A DNA stretch of 64,000 bases. It comes from Leptospira hartskeerlii (GTDB lineage Bacteria > Spirochaetota > Leptospiria > Leptospirales > Leptospiraceae). How positions within the stretch are numbered: the stretch's first letter is position 1; every line of letters begins with the position of its first letter. The notes under the pieces were generated by a model. The model worked only from the letters and a program-made list of their open reading frames with translations, had not been told where the DNA came from and made no database searches. The stretch is taken from positions 1-64,000 of the forward strand of contig NZ_NPDL01000002.1 in the NCBI RefSeq assembly GCF_002811475.1, read 5' to 3'. Made by a program: the position numbers and the translations under genes. This document shows positions 1-8,430 of the stretch, piece after piece.

Positions 1-50
1 AGAAAATCCGATTTTTTAGGAAAAACGGAATTTTTTTTCGGATTTGGGTC

Positions 51-80
51 TTGACCTTCCCACTATTGGAAGGTTATGTT
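51..80 (+). promoter_or_regulatory. CueR-type operator/promoter over the cueR start
   Basis: TTGACC (51-56) is followed by a perfect dyad ACCTTCC-N7-GGAAGGT (54-60 and 68-74) and TATGTT (75-80), with an 18-bp gap between hexamers. This is the layout of copper-responsive MerR-family promoters such as E. coli copA, where the operator lies in an over-long spacer. Unusually, the right half-site GGAAGGT also serves as the ribosome binding site of the regulator gene that starts at 82, so transcription from these hexamers would begin inside the gene. Autorepression by roadblock, or control of a leftward gene outside the window, are alternatives. Confidence 0.75.
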
Positions 81-81
81 T

Positions 82-471
82 ATGAATATCGGAGAAGTTG
101 CCAAATTATCCGGAGTAAACCCGAAATTGGTCCGGCATTATGAGTCCATCGGATTGGTGTCCAAGCCCATTCGTGCAGAATCCGGATACAGATTGTATTC
201 GGAAAAAGACATACACACATTGAGATTTATCAAAAGAGCAAGAGGCCTTGGATTTTCCTTAGCTGAGATCAAGCAACTATTGGGACTTTGGAAGAATAAA
301 TCCAGGGCAAGTGCTCAAGTAAAATCTTTGGCTATGACTCATGTAAAAGAAATGCGGGCCAAAATTTTAGAGTTACAATCTATGTGCGATACGCTTACTC
401 ATTTAGCAAAACATTGTCATGGAGATCACAGACCGGATTGTCCTATCTTGGAAGAGTTAGAAGGAGAATAG
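82..471 (+). CDS. cueR: CueR-like Cu(I)-responsive MerR-family regulator
   Basis: A 129-residue MerR-family activator. The N-terminal winged helix-turn-helix covers about residues 1-70 and is followed by a dimerisation coiled coil. The metal loop shows Cys112 and Cys120 (C-X7-C) and Ser77; this matches the residues of E. coli CueR position for position if translation starts at 82, so I prefer that ATG to the in-frame ATG at 76. GGAAGG at 68-73 gives proper ribosome-binding spacing to 82. The family senses monovalent copper (also Ag/Au) and twists a long-spacer promoter. The gene sits next to a Cu+ ATPase. Its 3' end overlaps the convergent transporter gene by 46 bp. Confidence 0.88.
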   Translation: MNIGEVAKLSGVNPKLVRHYESIGLVSKPIRAESGYRLYSEKDIHTLRFIKRARGLGFSLAEIKQLLGLWKNKSRASAQVKSLAMTHVKEMRAKILELQSMCDTLTHLAKHCHGDHRPDCPILEELEGE

Positions 472-1655
472 GCCCCTTCAAACTCTTTTAGCTTCTTGAG
501 AGAAAGACGAATGAAGTAGAAAGAAACGGCTACCGAAACTACTGCAGAGATAAAGAACATACTTTTTGGTCCGGAATAAAACCAGATCAACCCGCCTAGA
601 TTACTCGCTATCAATGCGGCAATACTATTCAAACCCGCAAATGTTCCGATAGCGGAAGCTGAATCCGTCGTGGGAGTAATATTTGTGATCAATGCTTTGG
701 AAATTCCTTCCGTGCTGGCAGCATAGATCCCATATAAAAAGAATAAGGAATAAAAATGGATTTTATTTTCCGCAAATGCCATCCCACCATACACAAAAGC
801 AAATACAAATAAGCCGAAGATCAAAGTAGGTTTGAGTCCAATTTTGTCCGCTAAGACACCTGCAGGAAGAGAAAATAAAGCGTAAATTAAATTATAAAAT
901 ATGTATATTCCGATTACTTGAGAATCTTCTAAACCTTTACTTTTTGCCATTAAAAGCAGGAAAAGATCGGAGCTATTCACTAGTCCGAAGAATAAAAGTC
1001 CGATCACTAATTTTTTATATGAGATCGGTGCATTCTTCCAATAGATAAAATAAGAGAGAAAATTCGATTTCTCTTGTGTTGCTAGTTTGGCTTTTTTATT
1101 TTCTTTTAGAAGACCCGAGATCAGAAATGCAGAAAGCCCCGGGATTGCCGCTATAAAAAATAGGACCGAATAATTCTCCGGATAAAAATACAAAAACACT
1201 AAAGCGAATGTTGGGCCGATCACCGCTCCTAAGGTATCCATAGAACGATGGAATCCGAAAACTGTACCTTTGGTTTCAGGCGTTGCCTCGTCTGAAAGTA
1301 ATGCGTCTCTTGCACCGGTTCTGATCCCTTTACCCAATCGATCCATGGTCCTGGATAAAAAGATCCAAAGAGGAAAAGTGAAAAATCCCATAATCGGTTT
1401 GGAGACAGCGCTTAATAGATATCCGAACTGAACATAAGGAACTCTCTTACCGTTTTGGTCCGAGAGTTTTCCGAAATATCCTTTGCTAAGTCCTGCTATC
1501 GCTTCTGCAAATCCTTCCAAGACTCCGATCAGGACTACGGAGAATCCTATACTTTTTAAATAAAGAGGCATGATCGGATATAACATCTCACTGGATACGT
1601 CCGTAAAAAGACTGATGAAGGAAAGTATCCAGACTGCTTTGGTGATTTTTTTCAT
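426..1655 (-). CDS. Major facilitator superfamily transporter
   Basis: A 409-residue polytopic protein with about twelve hydrophobic segments, typical of MFS carriers in length. A loop 2-3 signature of the form G-K-L-S-D-x-x-G-K-R is visible near residues 62-71, and a related A-D-K-I-G pattern recurs in the second half, as expected for two six-helix repeats. Substrate cannot be read from the sequence; drug or metabolite efflux are both possible. AAGGGG lies a few bases upstream of the ATG. It diverges from the copper ATPase gene and its end overlaps cueR on the opposite strand, so a metal-related role is only a guess from context. Confidence 0.8.
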   Translation of the reverse strand: MKKITKAVWILSFISLFTDVSSEMLYPIMPLYLKSIGFSVVLIGVLEGFAEAIAGLSKGYFGKLSDQNGKRVPYVQFGYLLSAVSKPIMGFFTFPLWIFLSRTMDRLGKGIRTGARDALLSDEATPETKGTVFGFHRSMDTLGAVIGPTFALVFLYFYPENYSVLFFIAAIPGLSAFLISGLLKENKKAKLATQEKSNFLSYFIYWKNAPISYKKLVIGLLFFGLVNSSDLFLLLMAKSKGLEDSQVIGIYIFYNLIYALFSLPAGVLADKIGLKPTLIFGLFVFAFVYGGMAFAENKIHFYSLFFLYGIYAASTEGISKALITNITPTTDSASAIGTFAGLNSIAALIASNLGGLIWFYSGPKSMFFISAVVSVAVSFYFIRLSLKKLKEFEGAYSPSNSSKIGQSGL

Positions 1656-1738
1656 TCTGCCCCTTTTTGATAAATGCTAGTTGTATTTCGAATAAAAAAG
1701 GATTTTTTATTAAAAGAATCTTATATATTTTGAGTATT

Positions 1739-3913
1739 ATGGACGAACATTCTCATCACAAGCATAGCCATCAACCGGTAACGCAAAAAGTTTCCGAATC
1801 CGTAAAACCGTTCAGAAAAATAGAATATGTTTGTCCTATGCATCCTGAAATACGTCGAGACCAGCCGGGGGATTGTCCGATCTGTGGAATGACTTTGGTG
1901 CCTCAAGGAGGGGAGCCCGACTCTGATGCTGAAGATAAGGAGATCCGTTCTTTATTCGGTAAATTCGTATTATCCTCTATCTTGACGCTTCCTTTATTTT
2001 TTCTAGCGATGTCGGAGATGTTTTTTCCTCATTCCATTCATGAATTCACTTTCGGTTTTGGGGACCGTATACAATTCGTCTTATCTTCTCTGGTATTCTG
2101 GGGACCAGGATTCTTTTTAGTGAGAAAAGGTTTAATTTCCTTCAGGAGTATGAATCTGAACATGTACAGCCTGATCCTAATAGGAGTAGGTGCGGCTTAC
2201 TTATTCTCCACTGCGGCTCTCTTCTTTTCCGATTTTTTTCCAGACTCTCTTCATTCTCACGGTAAGACTGCCTTATATTTCGAGGCAGCTTCCGTTATTC
2301 TCACCTTAGTTATATTAGGCGAATACCTTCAAGCCAGAGCCCAGAGAAGGACTGGAGGCGCAATCCAGGCTTTATTAGGATTATCTCCTAAAACTGCTCA
2401 TTTACTCGAAGGAAATTCGGAAAGAGAGATCAAAATAGATGAGATCCGTGTGGGAGATAGACTTAGAGTTAAGCCTGGAGAAAAAATTCCCATTGACGGT
2501 AAGATAGAAGAAGGTTCCAGCTATGTGGAAGAGTCTATGCTGACTGGGGAACCTCTTCCCGTAAAAAAAGAAAAAGGGGATCGTGTATTCGGTGCTACCA
2601 TAAATCAAACAGGAAGCTTTGTTTTGAGAGCGGATAAGATAGGCTCTGAAACAGCACTATCACAAATCATTCATATGGTGGAAGAAGCTCAGAGAAGTAA
2701 GGCACCTATTCAAGGTTTGGCGGATCGTGTGGCAGGTTGGCTTGTTCCTTTTGTTCTTTTGATCTCTGTGATTACTTTTTGCATTTGGTATTTTTTCGGT
2801 CCGGAGCCTTCTCTTCCTTATGCTATTTTAAATTCATTATCCGTTCTGATTATCGCTTGTCCGTGTGCTTTGGGACTTGCAACTCCTATTTCCGTAATGG
2901 TGGGAGTAGGCATTGGAGCTCAAAATGGAATATTAATACGAAATGCGGAAGCATTGGAAAAAACGGAGAAGGGAACGGTTCTATTTACGGATAAGACCGG
3001 AACATTAACGGAAGGGCGCCCTAGAGTAACGGAAGTTTATCCGGAGAATGCGCAAATCTTAAAATTGGCCTCTGCTTTAGAATCAAGGAGCGAACATCCG
3101 ATCGCTAAAGCAATCGTTCGTAAAGCGGAAGAGTCAAACGTTTATATCCCGGATGTAACCGATTTCTCTTCGATTACGGGTAACGGAGTGACCGGTAAAA
3201 TAGAAGGCAAATCTGCATACGTTGGTAAGAAAAAATATTTAAACGTAAAAGAAATACCGGAAGATCTATTAAAGAAAGAAGAAGTTTTTTTAAACCAGGG
3301 AAAGACTGTAGTTTGGGTCGCCGAAGACGACAAATATTTAGGTATTATCTCAGTCACGGACCCGATTAAGGAGACCACTCCTAAAGCAGTTTCGGATATC
3401 GGATCTTTTGGAATAAGGATCGTAATGCTCACTGGGGATGCAAAAACTTCCGCGCAAAAAGTCGGAGACCAAATCGGAATAAAAGAAATCTATTCTGAAT
3501 TAAGTCCGGAAGGGAAGAAGGAGATCGTAAAAGCGGCAAAAAAAGAAAACGAGGTCCTACTTGTAGCAGGCGACGGCATTAACGATGCTCCGGCGCTCTC
3601 CGAGTCGGATGTGGGGATCGCTATGGGATCCGGGACGGAAATTGCGATCCAAAGCGCGTCTATTACTTTGGTTAAAGGTGATCTATTAGGAATATCTAAA
3701 GCGATTCGTTTGAGCAAAGCGACTATGAATAATATAAAAATGAACTTATTCTTTTCATTCGCTTATAATTTTCTGGGAATACCGATCGCTGCAGGACTAT
3801 TATATCCTTTTTTCGGGATATTACTTTCTCCAATGATAGCAGGAGCAGCAATGAGTTTGAGTTCTGTTTCCGTAGTGATGAACGCACTTCGTTTGAGAAA
3901 GACTGAATTATGA
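1739..3913 (+). CDS. copA: Cu+-exporting P1B-type ATPase
   Basis: A 724-residue heavy-metal ATPase. It opens with a His-rich stretch and a heavy-metal-binding domain (Y-V-C-P-M-H-P ... C-P-I-C-G-M) instead of a ferredoxin-like HMA domain. Then come membrane helices, the actuator T-G-E-P motif, C-P-C in the transport helix, the phosphorylation motif D-K-T-G-T, S-E-H-P of the N-domain and G-D-G-I-N-D. Y-N in helix 7 and M-S-x-x-S in helix 8 fit the Cu+ (P1B-1) subgroup. The ATG at 1739 is preferred over an in-frame TTG at 1667, because the N-terminus then begins directly with the His-rich region. It would pump cytoplasmic Cu+ across the inner membrane. Confidence 0.9.
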   Translation: MDEHSHHKHSHQPVTQKVSESVKPFRKIEYVCPMHPEIRRDQPGDCPICGMTLVPQGGEPDSDAEDKEIRSLFGKFVLSSILTLPLFFLAMSEMFFPHSIHEFTFGFGDRIQFVLSSLVFWGPGFFLVRKGLISFRSMNLNMYSLILIGVGAAYLFSTAALFFSDFFPDSLHSHGKTALYFEAASVILTLVILGEYLQARAQRRTGGAIQALLGLSPKTAHLLEGNSEREIKIDEIRVGDRLRVKPGEKIPIDGKIEEGSSYVEESMLTGEPLPVKKEKGDRVFGATINQTGSFVLRADKIGSETALSQIIHMVEEAQRSKAPIQGLADRVAGWLVPFVLLISVITFCIWYFFGPEPSLPYAILNSLSVLIIACPCALGLATPISVMVGVGIGAQNGILIRNAEALEKTEKGTVLFTDKTGTLTEGRPRVTEVYPENAQILKLASALESRSEHPIAKAIVRKAEESNVYIPDVTDFSSITGNGVTGKIEGKSAYVGKKKYLNVKEIPEDLLKKEEVFLNQGKTVVWVAEDDKYLGIISVTDPIKETTPKAVSDIGSFGIRIVMLTGDAKTSAQKVGDQIGIKEIYSELSPEGKKEIVKAAKKENEVLLVAGDGINDAPALSESDVGIAMGSGTEIAIQSASITLVKGDLLGISKAIRLSKATMNNIKMNLFFSFAYNFLGIPIAAGLLYPFFGILLSPMIAGAAMSLSSVSVVMNALRLRKTEL

Positions 3914-3932
3914 TCCTTCAGGCGTAAATGGA

Positions 3933-4715
3933 TCAAAAACTTTTAGGAGTCTCCCCAAGAAGGATCTTAGTCCTTAACCAAAGGGGGATAATCCTTCCGA
4001 TACGAGTGGCAAACGCGGTTCCAAAGGGAAAACGATTTTCTTTCCATTCTTTTTGGAAACCTTTTAAAATGAAAGCCGCGGCCTCTTCTTCGCTGATTTG
4101 ATTGGGTGCAGGTATTCCATCGTTTTTTACAGCTTCTGTGTCCACAAAACCCGGATGTAAGGTTTGGATCCTAATATGTTTGAACCCGAAATGTTCCAAC
4201 TCCATCCTTGCGGTTTCTAAGAATAGACGTGCAGCTCCTTTGGAAGCGGTGTAATCTCCTTGCATCGGTATTCCGAAATAAGTCGCCAAAGAATTCATAT
4301 GAGAGATCATACAGGTTTCTTTTTGTTTTTTCATCTGGCGCATAAGTGGTACATAAAAGTTAATTAAAGAACCGTAATTTATGTTCATACAATCTAGGAT
4401 TGTCTTGGCGGTTGCCGTTAATGTGTTTGAAGGGGGACCGATCCCAATATTAAGTAAAGCGATGTCGATCTTACCGTATTTTTTTACAATCTCTTGTACT
4501 ACGAATTCCGCGTGAGCTTCATCCCTTCCGTCTCCTGCAAAAGTAATACATTCACTTCCTTGTTTTATGATCTCTTGAGAGACCTGTTCTAGGAGACTTT
4601 CTCTTCTTGCGGTTAGTATGATCTTGTTCTGGAATTTAGCCAGGGCCAATGCGGTTGCTCTACCTATTCCGGAGGAAGCTCCGGTGATTAAGATCACTTT
4701 ATTTTTATAATCCAT
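3933..4715 (-). CDS. Short-chain dehydrogenase/reductase
   Basis: A 260-residue classical SDR. The cofactor motif T-G-A-S-S-G-I-G is at about residues 11-18, L-N-I-G-I-G replaces the N-N-A-G segment near residue 88, and the catalytic Ser is followed by Y-x-x-x-K (Y-T-A-S-K). The family reduces or oxidises alcohols and ketones with NAD(P)(H); the substrate cannot be deduced. GGAG lies upstream of the ATG. A palindrome sits in the promoter spacer (4751-4768), suggesting control by a TetR-like repressor. The C-terminus has a short hydrophobic/basic segment, possibly for membrane association. Confidence 0.85.
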   Translation of the reverse strand: MDYKNKVILITGASSGIGRATALALAKFQNKIILTARRESLLEQVSQEIIKQGSECITFAGDGRDEAHAEFVVQEIVKKYGKIDIALLNIGIGPPSNTLTATAKTILDCMNINYGSLINFYVPLMRQMKKQKETCMISHMNSLATYFGIPMQGDYTASKGAARLFLETARMELEHFGFKHIRIQTLHPGFVDTEAVKNDGIPAPNQISEEEAAAFILKGFQKEWKENRFPFGTAFATRIGRIIPLWLRTKILLGETPKSF

Positions 4716-4746
4716 TTGACTCCGAGGCGAAGGAAAATAATTAAAT

Positions 4747-4776
4747 ATAATGCGAGCATTTGCTCACATTTGTAAA
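4747..4776 (-). promoter_or_regulatory. Promoter with dyad operator for the SDR gene
   Basis: Read on the minus strand, TTTACA (4776-4771) and CATTAT (4752-4747) are 18 bp apart. The spacer carries a near-perfect dyad of half-sites TGYGAGCA and TGCTCRCA (4751-4768). The SDR start codon is about 30 bp downstream. The dyad shape fits TetR-type operators, which commonly control SDR genes; the cognate regulator is not in the window. Confidence 0.5.
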
Positions 4777-4932
4777 GCAAAATCTTGACCCAGCCAGGGA
4801 TGCGAAAGGCACGAGCGTCCTAGCGCGTAAGGACAGATAGCTGATAGTTTCGGCATGTCCTCGGTCACGCCTCCGGCTATCTCGGACTTGCTTACTCCTC
4901 ATAGGTCGTTCGCAAAGGCGGATCAAAAACTT
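4777..4932. repeat. GC-rich intergenic element, possible dispersed repeat
   Basis: The stretch between the SDR promoter and pilZ is markedly more G+C-rich than the A+T-rich intergenic DNA elsewhere. An open frame across it gives an Arg/Ser-rich product with no ribosome binding site and no family resemblance, so I read it as noncoding. The 16-mer GGATCAAAAACTTTTA occurs at 4920-4935 and again at 3930-3945, each time at the 3' end of a minus-strand gene. Confidence 0.35.
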
Positions 4933-5316
4933 TTAAGATAGTGGCTTTTTGTCTTTGTCGAAGAACTTTTTGTGGATTAGGTCTTGTATGAGATCTTTGT
5001 CTTCTTCGGAAAGGCTGATGAAGATTACGTTCGCTTTTTTTCCGGAGACTCTGATTACTTCCGATTCAAGTTCCATGTTTTTGCCGTTGATATTTCCGAA
5101 CAGGATGATCCTGTCTCCTTCGAAAACGGAAGTGCGAGTCTCTATGCCTGCTCCTCCAGTTCCTATATCAACGATGAATACAGGAAATCTTTGGGTCTTA
5201 CCCTTGACTATAAAATCACCATCAATGGTGATCTTGACGCGAGCGTTCTTCCTCTTCTGTTGAGAAGGGTCCCGGTATTCGTATTTGTCGTCGAAAAGGG
5301 AATTAGTGCCCGCCAT
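4933..5316 (-). CDS. PilZ-domain protein (c-di-GMP binding)
   Basis: A 127-residue single-domain protein. A basic R-K-N-A-R segment at about residues 20-26 is followed by D-I-G-T-G-G-A-G-I around residue 49, which corresponds to the RxxxR and (D/N)-x-S-x-x-G motifs of PilZ, although the Ser is replaced by Thr. PilZ domains bind cyclic di-GMP and act on motility, adhesion or polysaccharide production. It is the last gene of a minus-strand run downstream of the NRDE gene (7-bp gap), so it is probably cotranscribed with it. Confidence 0.75.
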   Translation of the reverse strand: MAGTNSLFDDKYEYRDPSQQKRKNARVKITIDGDFIVKGKTQRFPVFIVDIGTGGAGIETRTSVFEGDRIILFGNINGKNMELESEVIRVSGKKANVIFISLSEEDKDLIQDLIHKKFFDKDKKPLS

Positions 5317-5323
5317 ACGACAA

Positions 5324-6070
5324 TCATGCAGAAGTTCGAAATTCAGTCAAAGTGAAATTGTAATCTTCTTCAGCTCCCTCTTCACAAGGCTGAGAATTCT
5401 TGTAAGAGAAATAAACAGAAGCTCCATCTAAAACAATTAAAGTCCTGGAAACGGAATGTGCGTCTCTTCTGTGCATACAAGGGGATAGAGCGCCTTGCTC
5501 CGGTAGATGCGAAGATAAGAAAGCCTTAGCAATGTTTGTAAAGCCTACGGCATTCGGAAGGGAAGAAGGACGAAAATTTGCATCGAAGGTTTCTCTTCTG
5601 ACTACCTGGGCTTTCGGCCCTTGTGTAAAAGAACTTCCGAATACTGTAAATGTTTCAGAGTCTGTTTCTGTTTGGTAAGTCTTGCCGTCCCAGATAAAAA
5701 TTTCGGTCTTCTCTTTGCTTACCTTGAATAGTTTGAATGGATAATATTTTTCCAGCTCAGAGTCTGTATAAGATTCAGGTGTTCTTTGTCCAAGTAGAAT
5801 GGAGCGGACTAGTAGTCCTCTGCTCACAGGATTACGCAGCAATTTTAAAGTAGCTTCGTAGTAATTTAATAGGCAGATGATTTCTCCGGTTTGGGAAACC
5901 CCGATCCAGGTACCTCCTGCTTCTCCGTCGATTGGAGCGATCGCTTTTCCTAAATCGGATTCGAGTAGTTGTGGAGAAAGAGAAGGCTTTCTTTTGAAAG
6001 ACTCGTCTCGATTAAATCCGACTCCAAGTATACCTTTGCTTGGATCTCTATATATCAAGGAAGTGCACAT
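5324..6070 (-). CDS. NRDE/TANGO2-family protein
   Basis: A 248-residue protein starting Met-Cys-Thr, with N-R-D-E at about residues 20-23 and A-G-G-T-W-I-G-V at about 51-58. These are the hallmarks of the NRDE (TANGO2) family, which has an N-terminal-nucleophile-like fold with Cys2 exposed after Met removal. The biochemical role is not established; eukaryotic members are linked to lipid and haem handling. Its start codon follows the upstream gene's stop by one base, indicating translational coupling with the OmpA-like gene. Confidence 0.75.
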   Translation of the reverse strand: MCTSLIYRDPSKGILGVGFNRDESFKRKPSLSPQLLESDLGKAIAPIDGEAGGTWIGVSQTGEIICLLNYYEATLKLLRNPVSRGLLVRSILLGQRTPESYTDSELEKYYPFKLFKVSKEKTEIFIWDGKTYQTETDSETFTVFGSSFTQGPKAQVVRRETFDANFRPSSLPNAVGFTNIAKAFLSSHLPEQGALSPCMHRRDAHSVSRTLIVLDGASVYFSYKNSQPCEEGAEEDYNFTLTEFRTSA

Positions 6071-6071
6071 T

Positions 6072-7844
6072 TTATTTTCCTACGCTCAGGAAGAAATCCA
6101 CTCTTTCGTTCCGATCTACTTCGTAAGCTCCGTTGCCTGGGATCAAAGGTAATGTTTCTCCATAACCTCTGTATCTATATCTTCCGAATTCATAATCTTT
6201 TCCGAATAAGGATTGGAATACCTTCTTCGCTTTTTCTTCGGAAGCTCTTAGATTGTATTCGTCATCTCCTCTATGAGATGTGTGGATCTGCAACTCTGCT
6301 TTGTATCCGGGAAATTTACTTAAGACAGATTTTAGTTTAGAAGGTAATGTCCACCATTTATCTTCATAGATGCGATTCGGAACGGAGAATCTGAACCCGT
6401 CTTTTTCTTTTACGACTAGAATATCAGTTTTGATATCTCCTAGTTCTAATTCTTCTTCTCCGCCGAACACGTCTTTGTAGGAGAGAACAAATCTGAGCTC
6501 TGCAAGAGATCCGATTTTTCTGCCCTGATCGTCCAGTCCGTACCAAATCAACTTGTCTGGGCCGTTCCCGGTCCCGGTCCAGCTTCGGACGATCCTCTCT
6601 TCTTGTTTGTCCCCGTCGTAGTATGATTCCATAATATTGATCTTCCAGGACACGATTGGAAGCCCCTTGGATCTTAGACGGATCTCAACCAAGTCTTTTT
6701 GCCAATCTCCATCAGGAGTAAATCCACCGGGAGAAACATCGTAGGAGAATTTTGGTCTATGGTCTGAGAGAAGGAATTTTTTAGGAATACTTGTGTATTT
6801 GTCGTATCTATTGTATACCGTTAGACGATATAGATAAGTTCCGGGACCTAACGGTTTATTTTCCTTGTTTTTTGGCTCCCAGAGCAGTTCGGCGGGAGGC
6901 TCTCCTAGTGATTTTTGGGAGAAAACTATATTATCTTCTTTTGCTTCGTTCTTAAAAATTTCCAATTCATACGAATCGGATTTAAGTTTAGAAGAAACGT
7001 ATGAGTTAAACTTAATGCGATTTAAAGGGTTGCTTGGATCGGAAGGGAATAGATCTCCCTCTACATTTAAATCTACTCCGGAAGAATCATTTTTGACCGT
7101 CAGGTTTTCGATTTTGTCTATGGATTCGTTTCCTGCAGGATCTCTACCTGTGAGTTTGTATGTATATAAACCGGGAGGGACCGGTCTGCCGTTGGAGTCC
7201 GTTCCATCCCATACAAGTTGGAAAGGAACTTCTCTATATCTCCAGGTATAAGCTTTTAGGGACCTGCCTTCAAAATCTAGAAATTCTCCGATAAATATAT
7301 CCGCAGATTCTCCGGAGGCTTTTTGTTGTATGATGATCTTGGATAAATTCCTGTCTTCGCTTAATAATAACCTGATTTTGCAATTTGCTTCTGCTTTGGG
7401 AGGTCTTGCATCCAGATAAAATGTAGACTCTTCGGAGAGGATCCTTTCTTTATTTGCAGTGAGCAAAAATAACTGATAGGTATAATATCCATCTCCAACC
7501 GGAATTCCATTCTCATTTTCTCCATCCCATTCCAGGATAGAAGGCAGATAAATATCTTCCGGGGCGAATTCATTCTCATCTGAAAAAAGTGTGAATCCTT
7601 TTTTGCGGATCTTTCCTGCTTCGAATTTTCGGACAGTTTCTCCGGAGGCGCTTCTGATCGTTAATTCCCAGTCCTGTAGTTTTGGCAAAGATGAAGTTTG
7701 TATCTTGAAACGTAGAATGTCGGAGATGCCGTCCCAGTTCGGAGAGAAGGAGCCGGATTCCGTGCTGATAAGTGAATTTGCGGAAACCGAATAGGAGAGC
7801 AAAACTCCTAAGAGACCTAAAAAAGGAAAAAGTTTTCCGAACAT
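6072..7844 (-). CDS. Secreted FlgD-like Ig / OmpA C-terminal domain protein
   Basis: A 590-residue exported protein with a signal peptide at about residues 1-22. Next comes a series of FlgD-like Ig modules with the recurrent pattern L-x-W-D-G-x-x-x-x-G-x-P-x-x-x-G-x-Y-x-Y, and two F-S-P-N-W-D-G / F-T-P-D-G-D segments like those in gliding-motility and hook-capping proteins. The last 90 residues resemble the peptidoglycan-binding OmpA domain (H-T-x-x-x-G ... N-L-R-A-S-E-x-K-A ... N-E-R-V-D-F-F). It probably anchors a periplasmic or outer-membrane structure to the cell wall. It is the third gene of the cstA-NUDIX-OmpA-NRDE-pilZ run. Confidence 0.7.
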   Translation of the reverse strand: MFGKLFPFLGLLGVLLSYSVSANSLISTESGSFSPNWDGISDILRFKIQTSSLPKLQDWELTIRSASGETVRKFEAGKIRKKGFTLFSDENEFAPEDIYLPSILEWDGENENGIPVGDGYYTYQLFLLTANKERILSEESTFYLDARPPKAEANCKIRLLLSEDRNLSKIIIQQKASGESADIFIGEFLDFEGRSLKAYTWRYREVPFQLVWDGTDSNGRPVPPGLYTYKLTGRDPAGNESIDKIENLTVKNDSSGVDLNVEGDLFPSDPSNPLNRIKFNSYVSSKLKSDSYELEIFKNEAKEDNIVFSQKSLGEPPAELLWEPKNKENKPLGPGTYLYRLTVYNRYDKYTSIPKKFLLSDHRPKFSYDVSPGGFTPDGDWQKDLVEIRLRSKGLPIVSWKINIMESYYDGDKQEERIVRSWTGTGNGPDKLIWYGLDDQGRKIGSLAELRFVLSYKDVFGGEEELELGDIKTDILVVKEKDGFRFSVPNRIYEDKWWTLPSKLKSVLSKFPGYKAELQIHTSHRGDDEYNLRASEEKAKKVFQSLFGKDYEFGRYRYRGYGETLPLIPGNGAYEVDRNERVDFFLSVGK

Positions 7845-7878
7845 GCTACTAGAAAATTCCTTCCGAGAAAAAATGCAC

Positions 7879-8430
7879 TTATGTTTTATCCTCTAGTTTT
7901 CTGTTACGGATCGATCCCAAATGAGTCCCAGCATCGGTGACCTTGGATTTTTCGGTGTAACGTTTTAAAGCAAATGTGACCGAAGCAAATGCGATCTCTT
8001 CCCAAGGGATTTCTTCCGGAGAGAATAATTTTACTTCTTCGGATTCAGGACTTTCCGAAAAAAGTCCATCTACTAAGTTTGCGAGAAAGAACATATAAAC
8101 TTGGCTGATATGAGGAATGCTGTATACGGAATGAAGTCGAATTATATCTATCTTCGCGTTTGCCTCTTCCGAGGTTTCTCTTGCGGCTCCTTCCTCTACA
8201 GTTTCTCGGTTTTCTAAAAATCCTGCCGGTAAGGTCCAGTATCCTTTTCTTGGTTCGATTGCACGTTTGCAGAGTAATATTTTTCCTTCCCAGACAGGGA
8301 TGGTACCAACGATTACTTTTGGATTCTGGTAATGTATAGTTCCGCAGTTCTCACAAACATATCTTATGAGACTGTCTCCTTCCGGGACTTTTTGGATTAC
8401 TTCAGAGCCGCAAACGCTGCAAAATTTCAT
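7879..8430 (-). CDS. NUDIX hydrolase with N-terminal zinc ribbon
   Basis: A 183-residue protein. Two C-x-x-C pairs (residues about 4-7 and 26-29) form a zinc ribbon, then a full NUDIX box G-x5-E-x7-R-E-x-x-E-E runs at about residues 69-91. The zinc-ribbon-plus-NUDIX arrangement resembles NudC/ADP-ribose pyrophosphatase-like hydrolases, though the exact nucleotide substrate is not readable. Its ATG overlaps the cstA stop by four bases (ATGA), so the two are translationally coupled. Confidence 0.85.
   Translation of the reverse strand: MKFCSVCGSEVIQKVPEGDSLIRYVCENCGTIHYQNPKVIVGTIPVWEGKILLCKRAIEPRKGYWTLPAGFLENRETVEEGAARETSEEANAKIDIIRLHSVYSIPHISQVYMFFLANLVDGLFSESPESEEVKLFSPEEIPWEEIAFASVTFALKRYTEKSKVTDAGTHLGSIRNRKLEDKT

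Noticed and set aside
4741..4926. Open frame across the GC-rich intergenic element (minus strand)
   Set aside because: No ribosome binding site, composition unlike proteins here, Arg/Ser-rich product without family resemblance.
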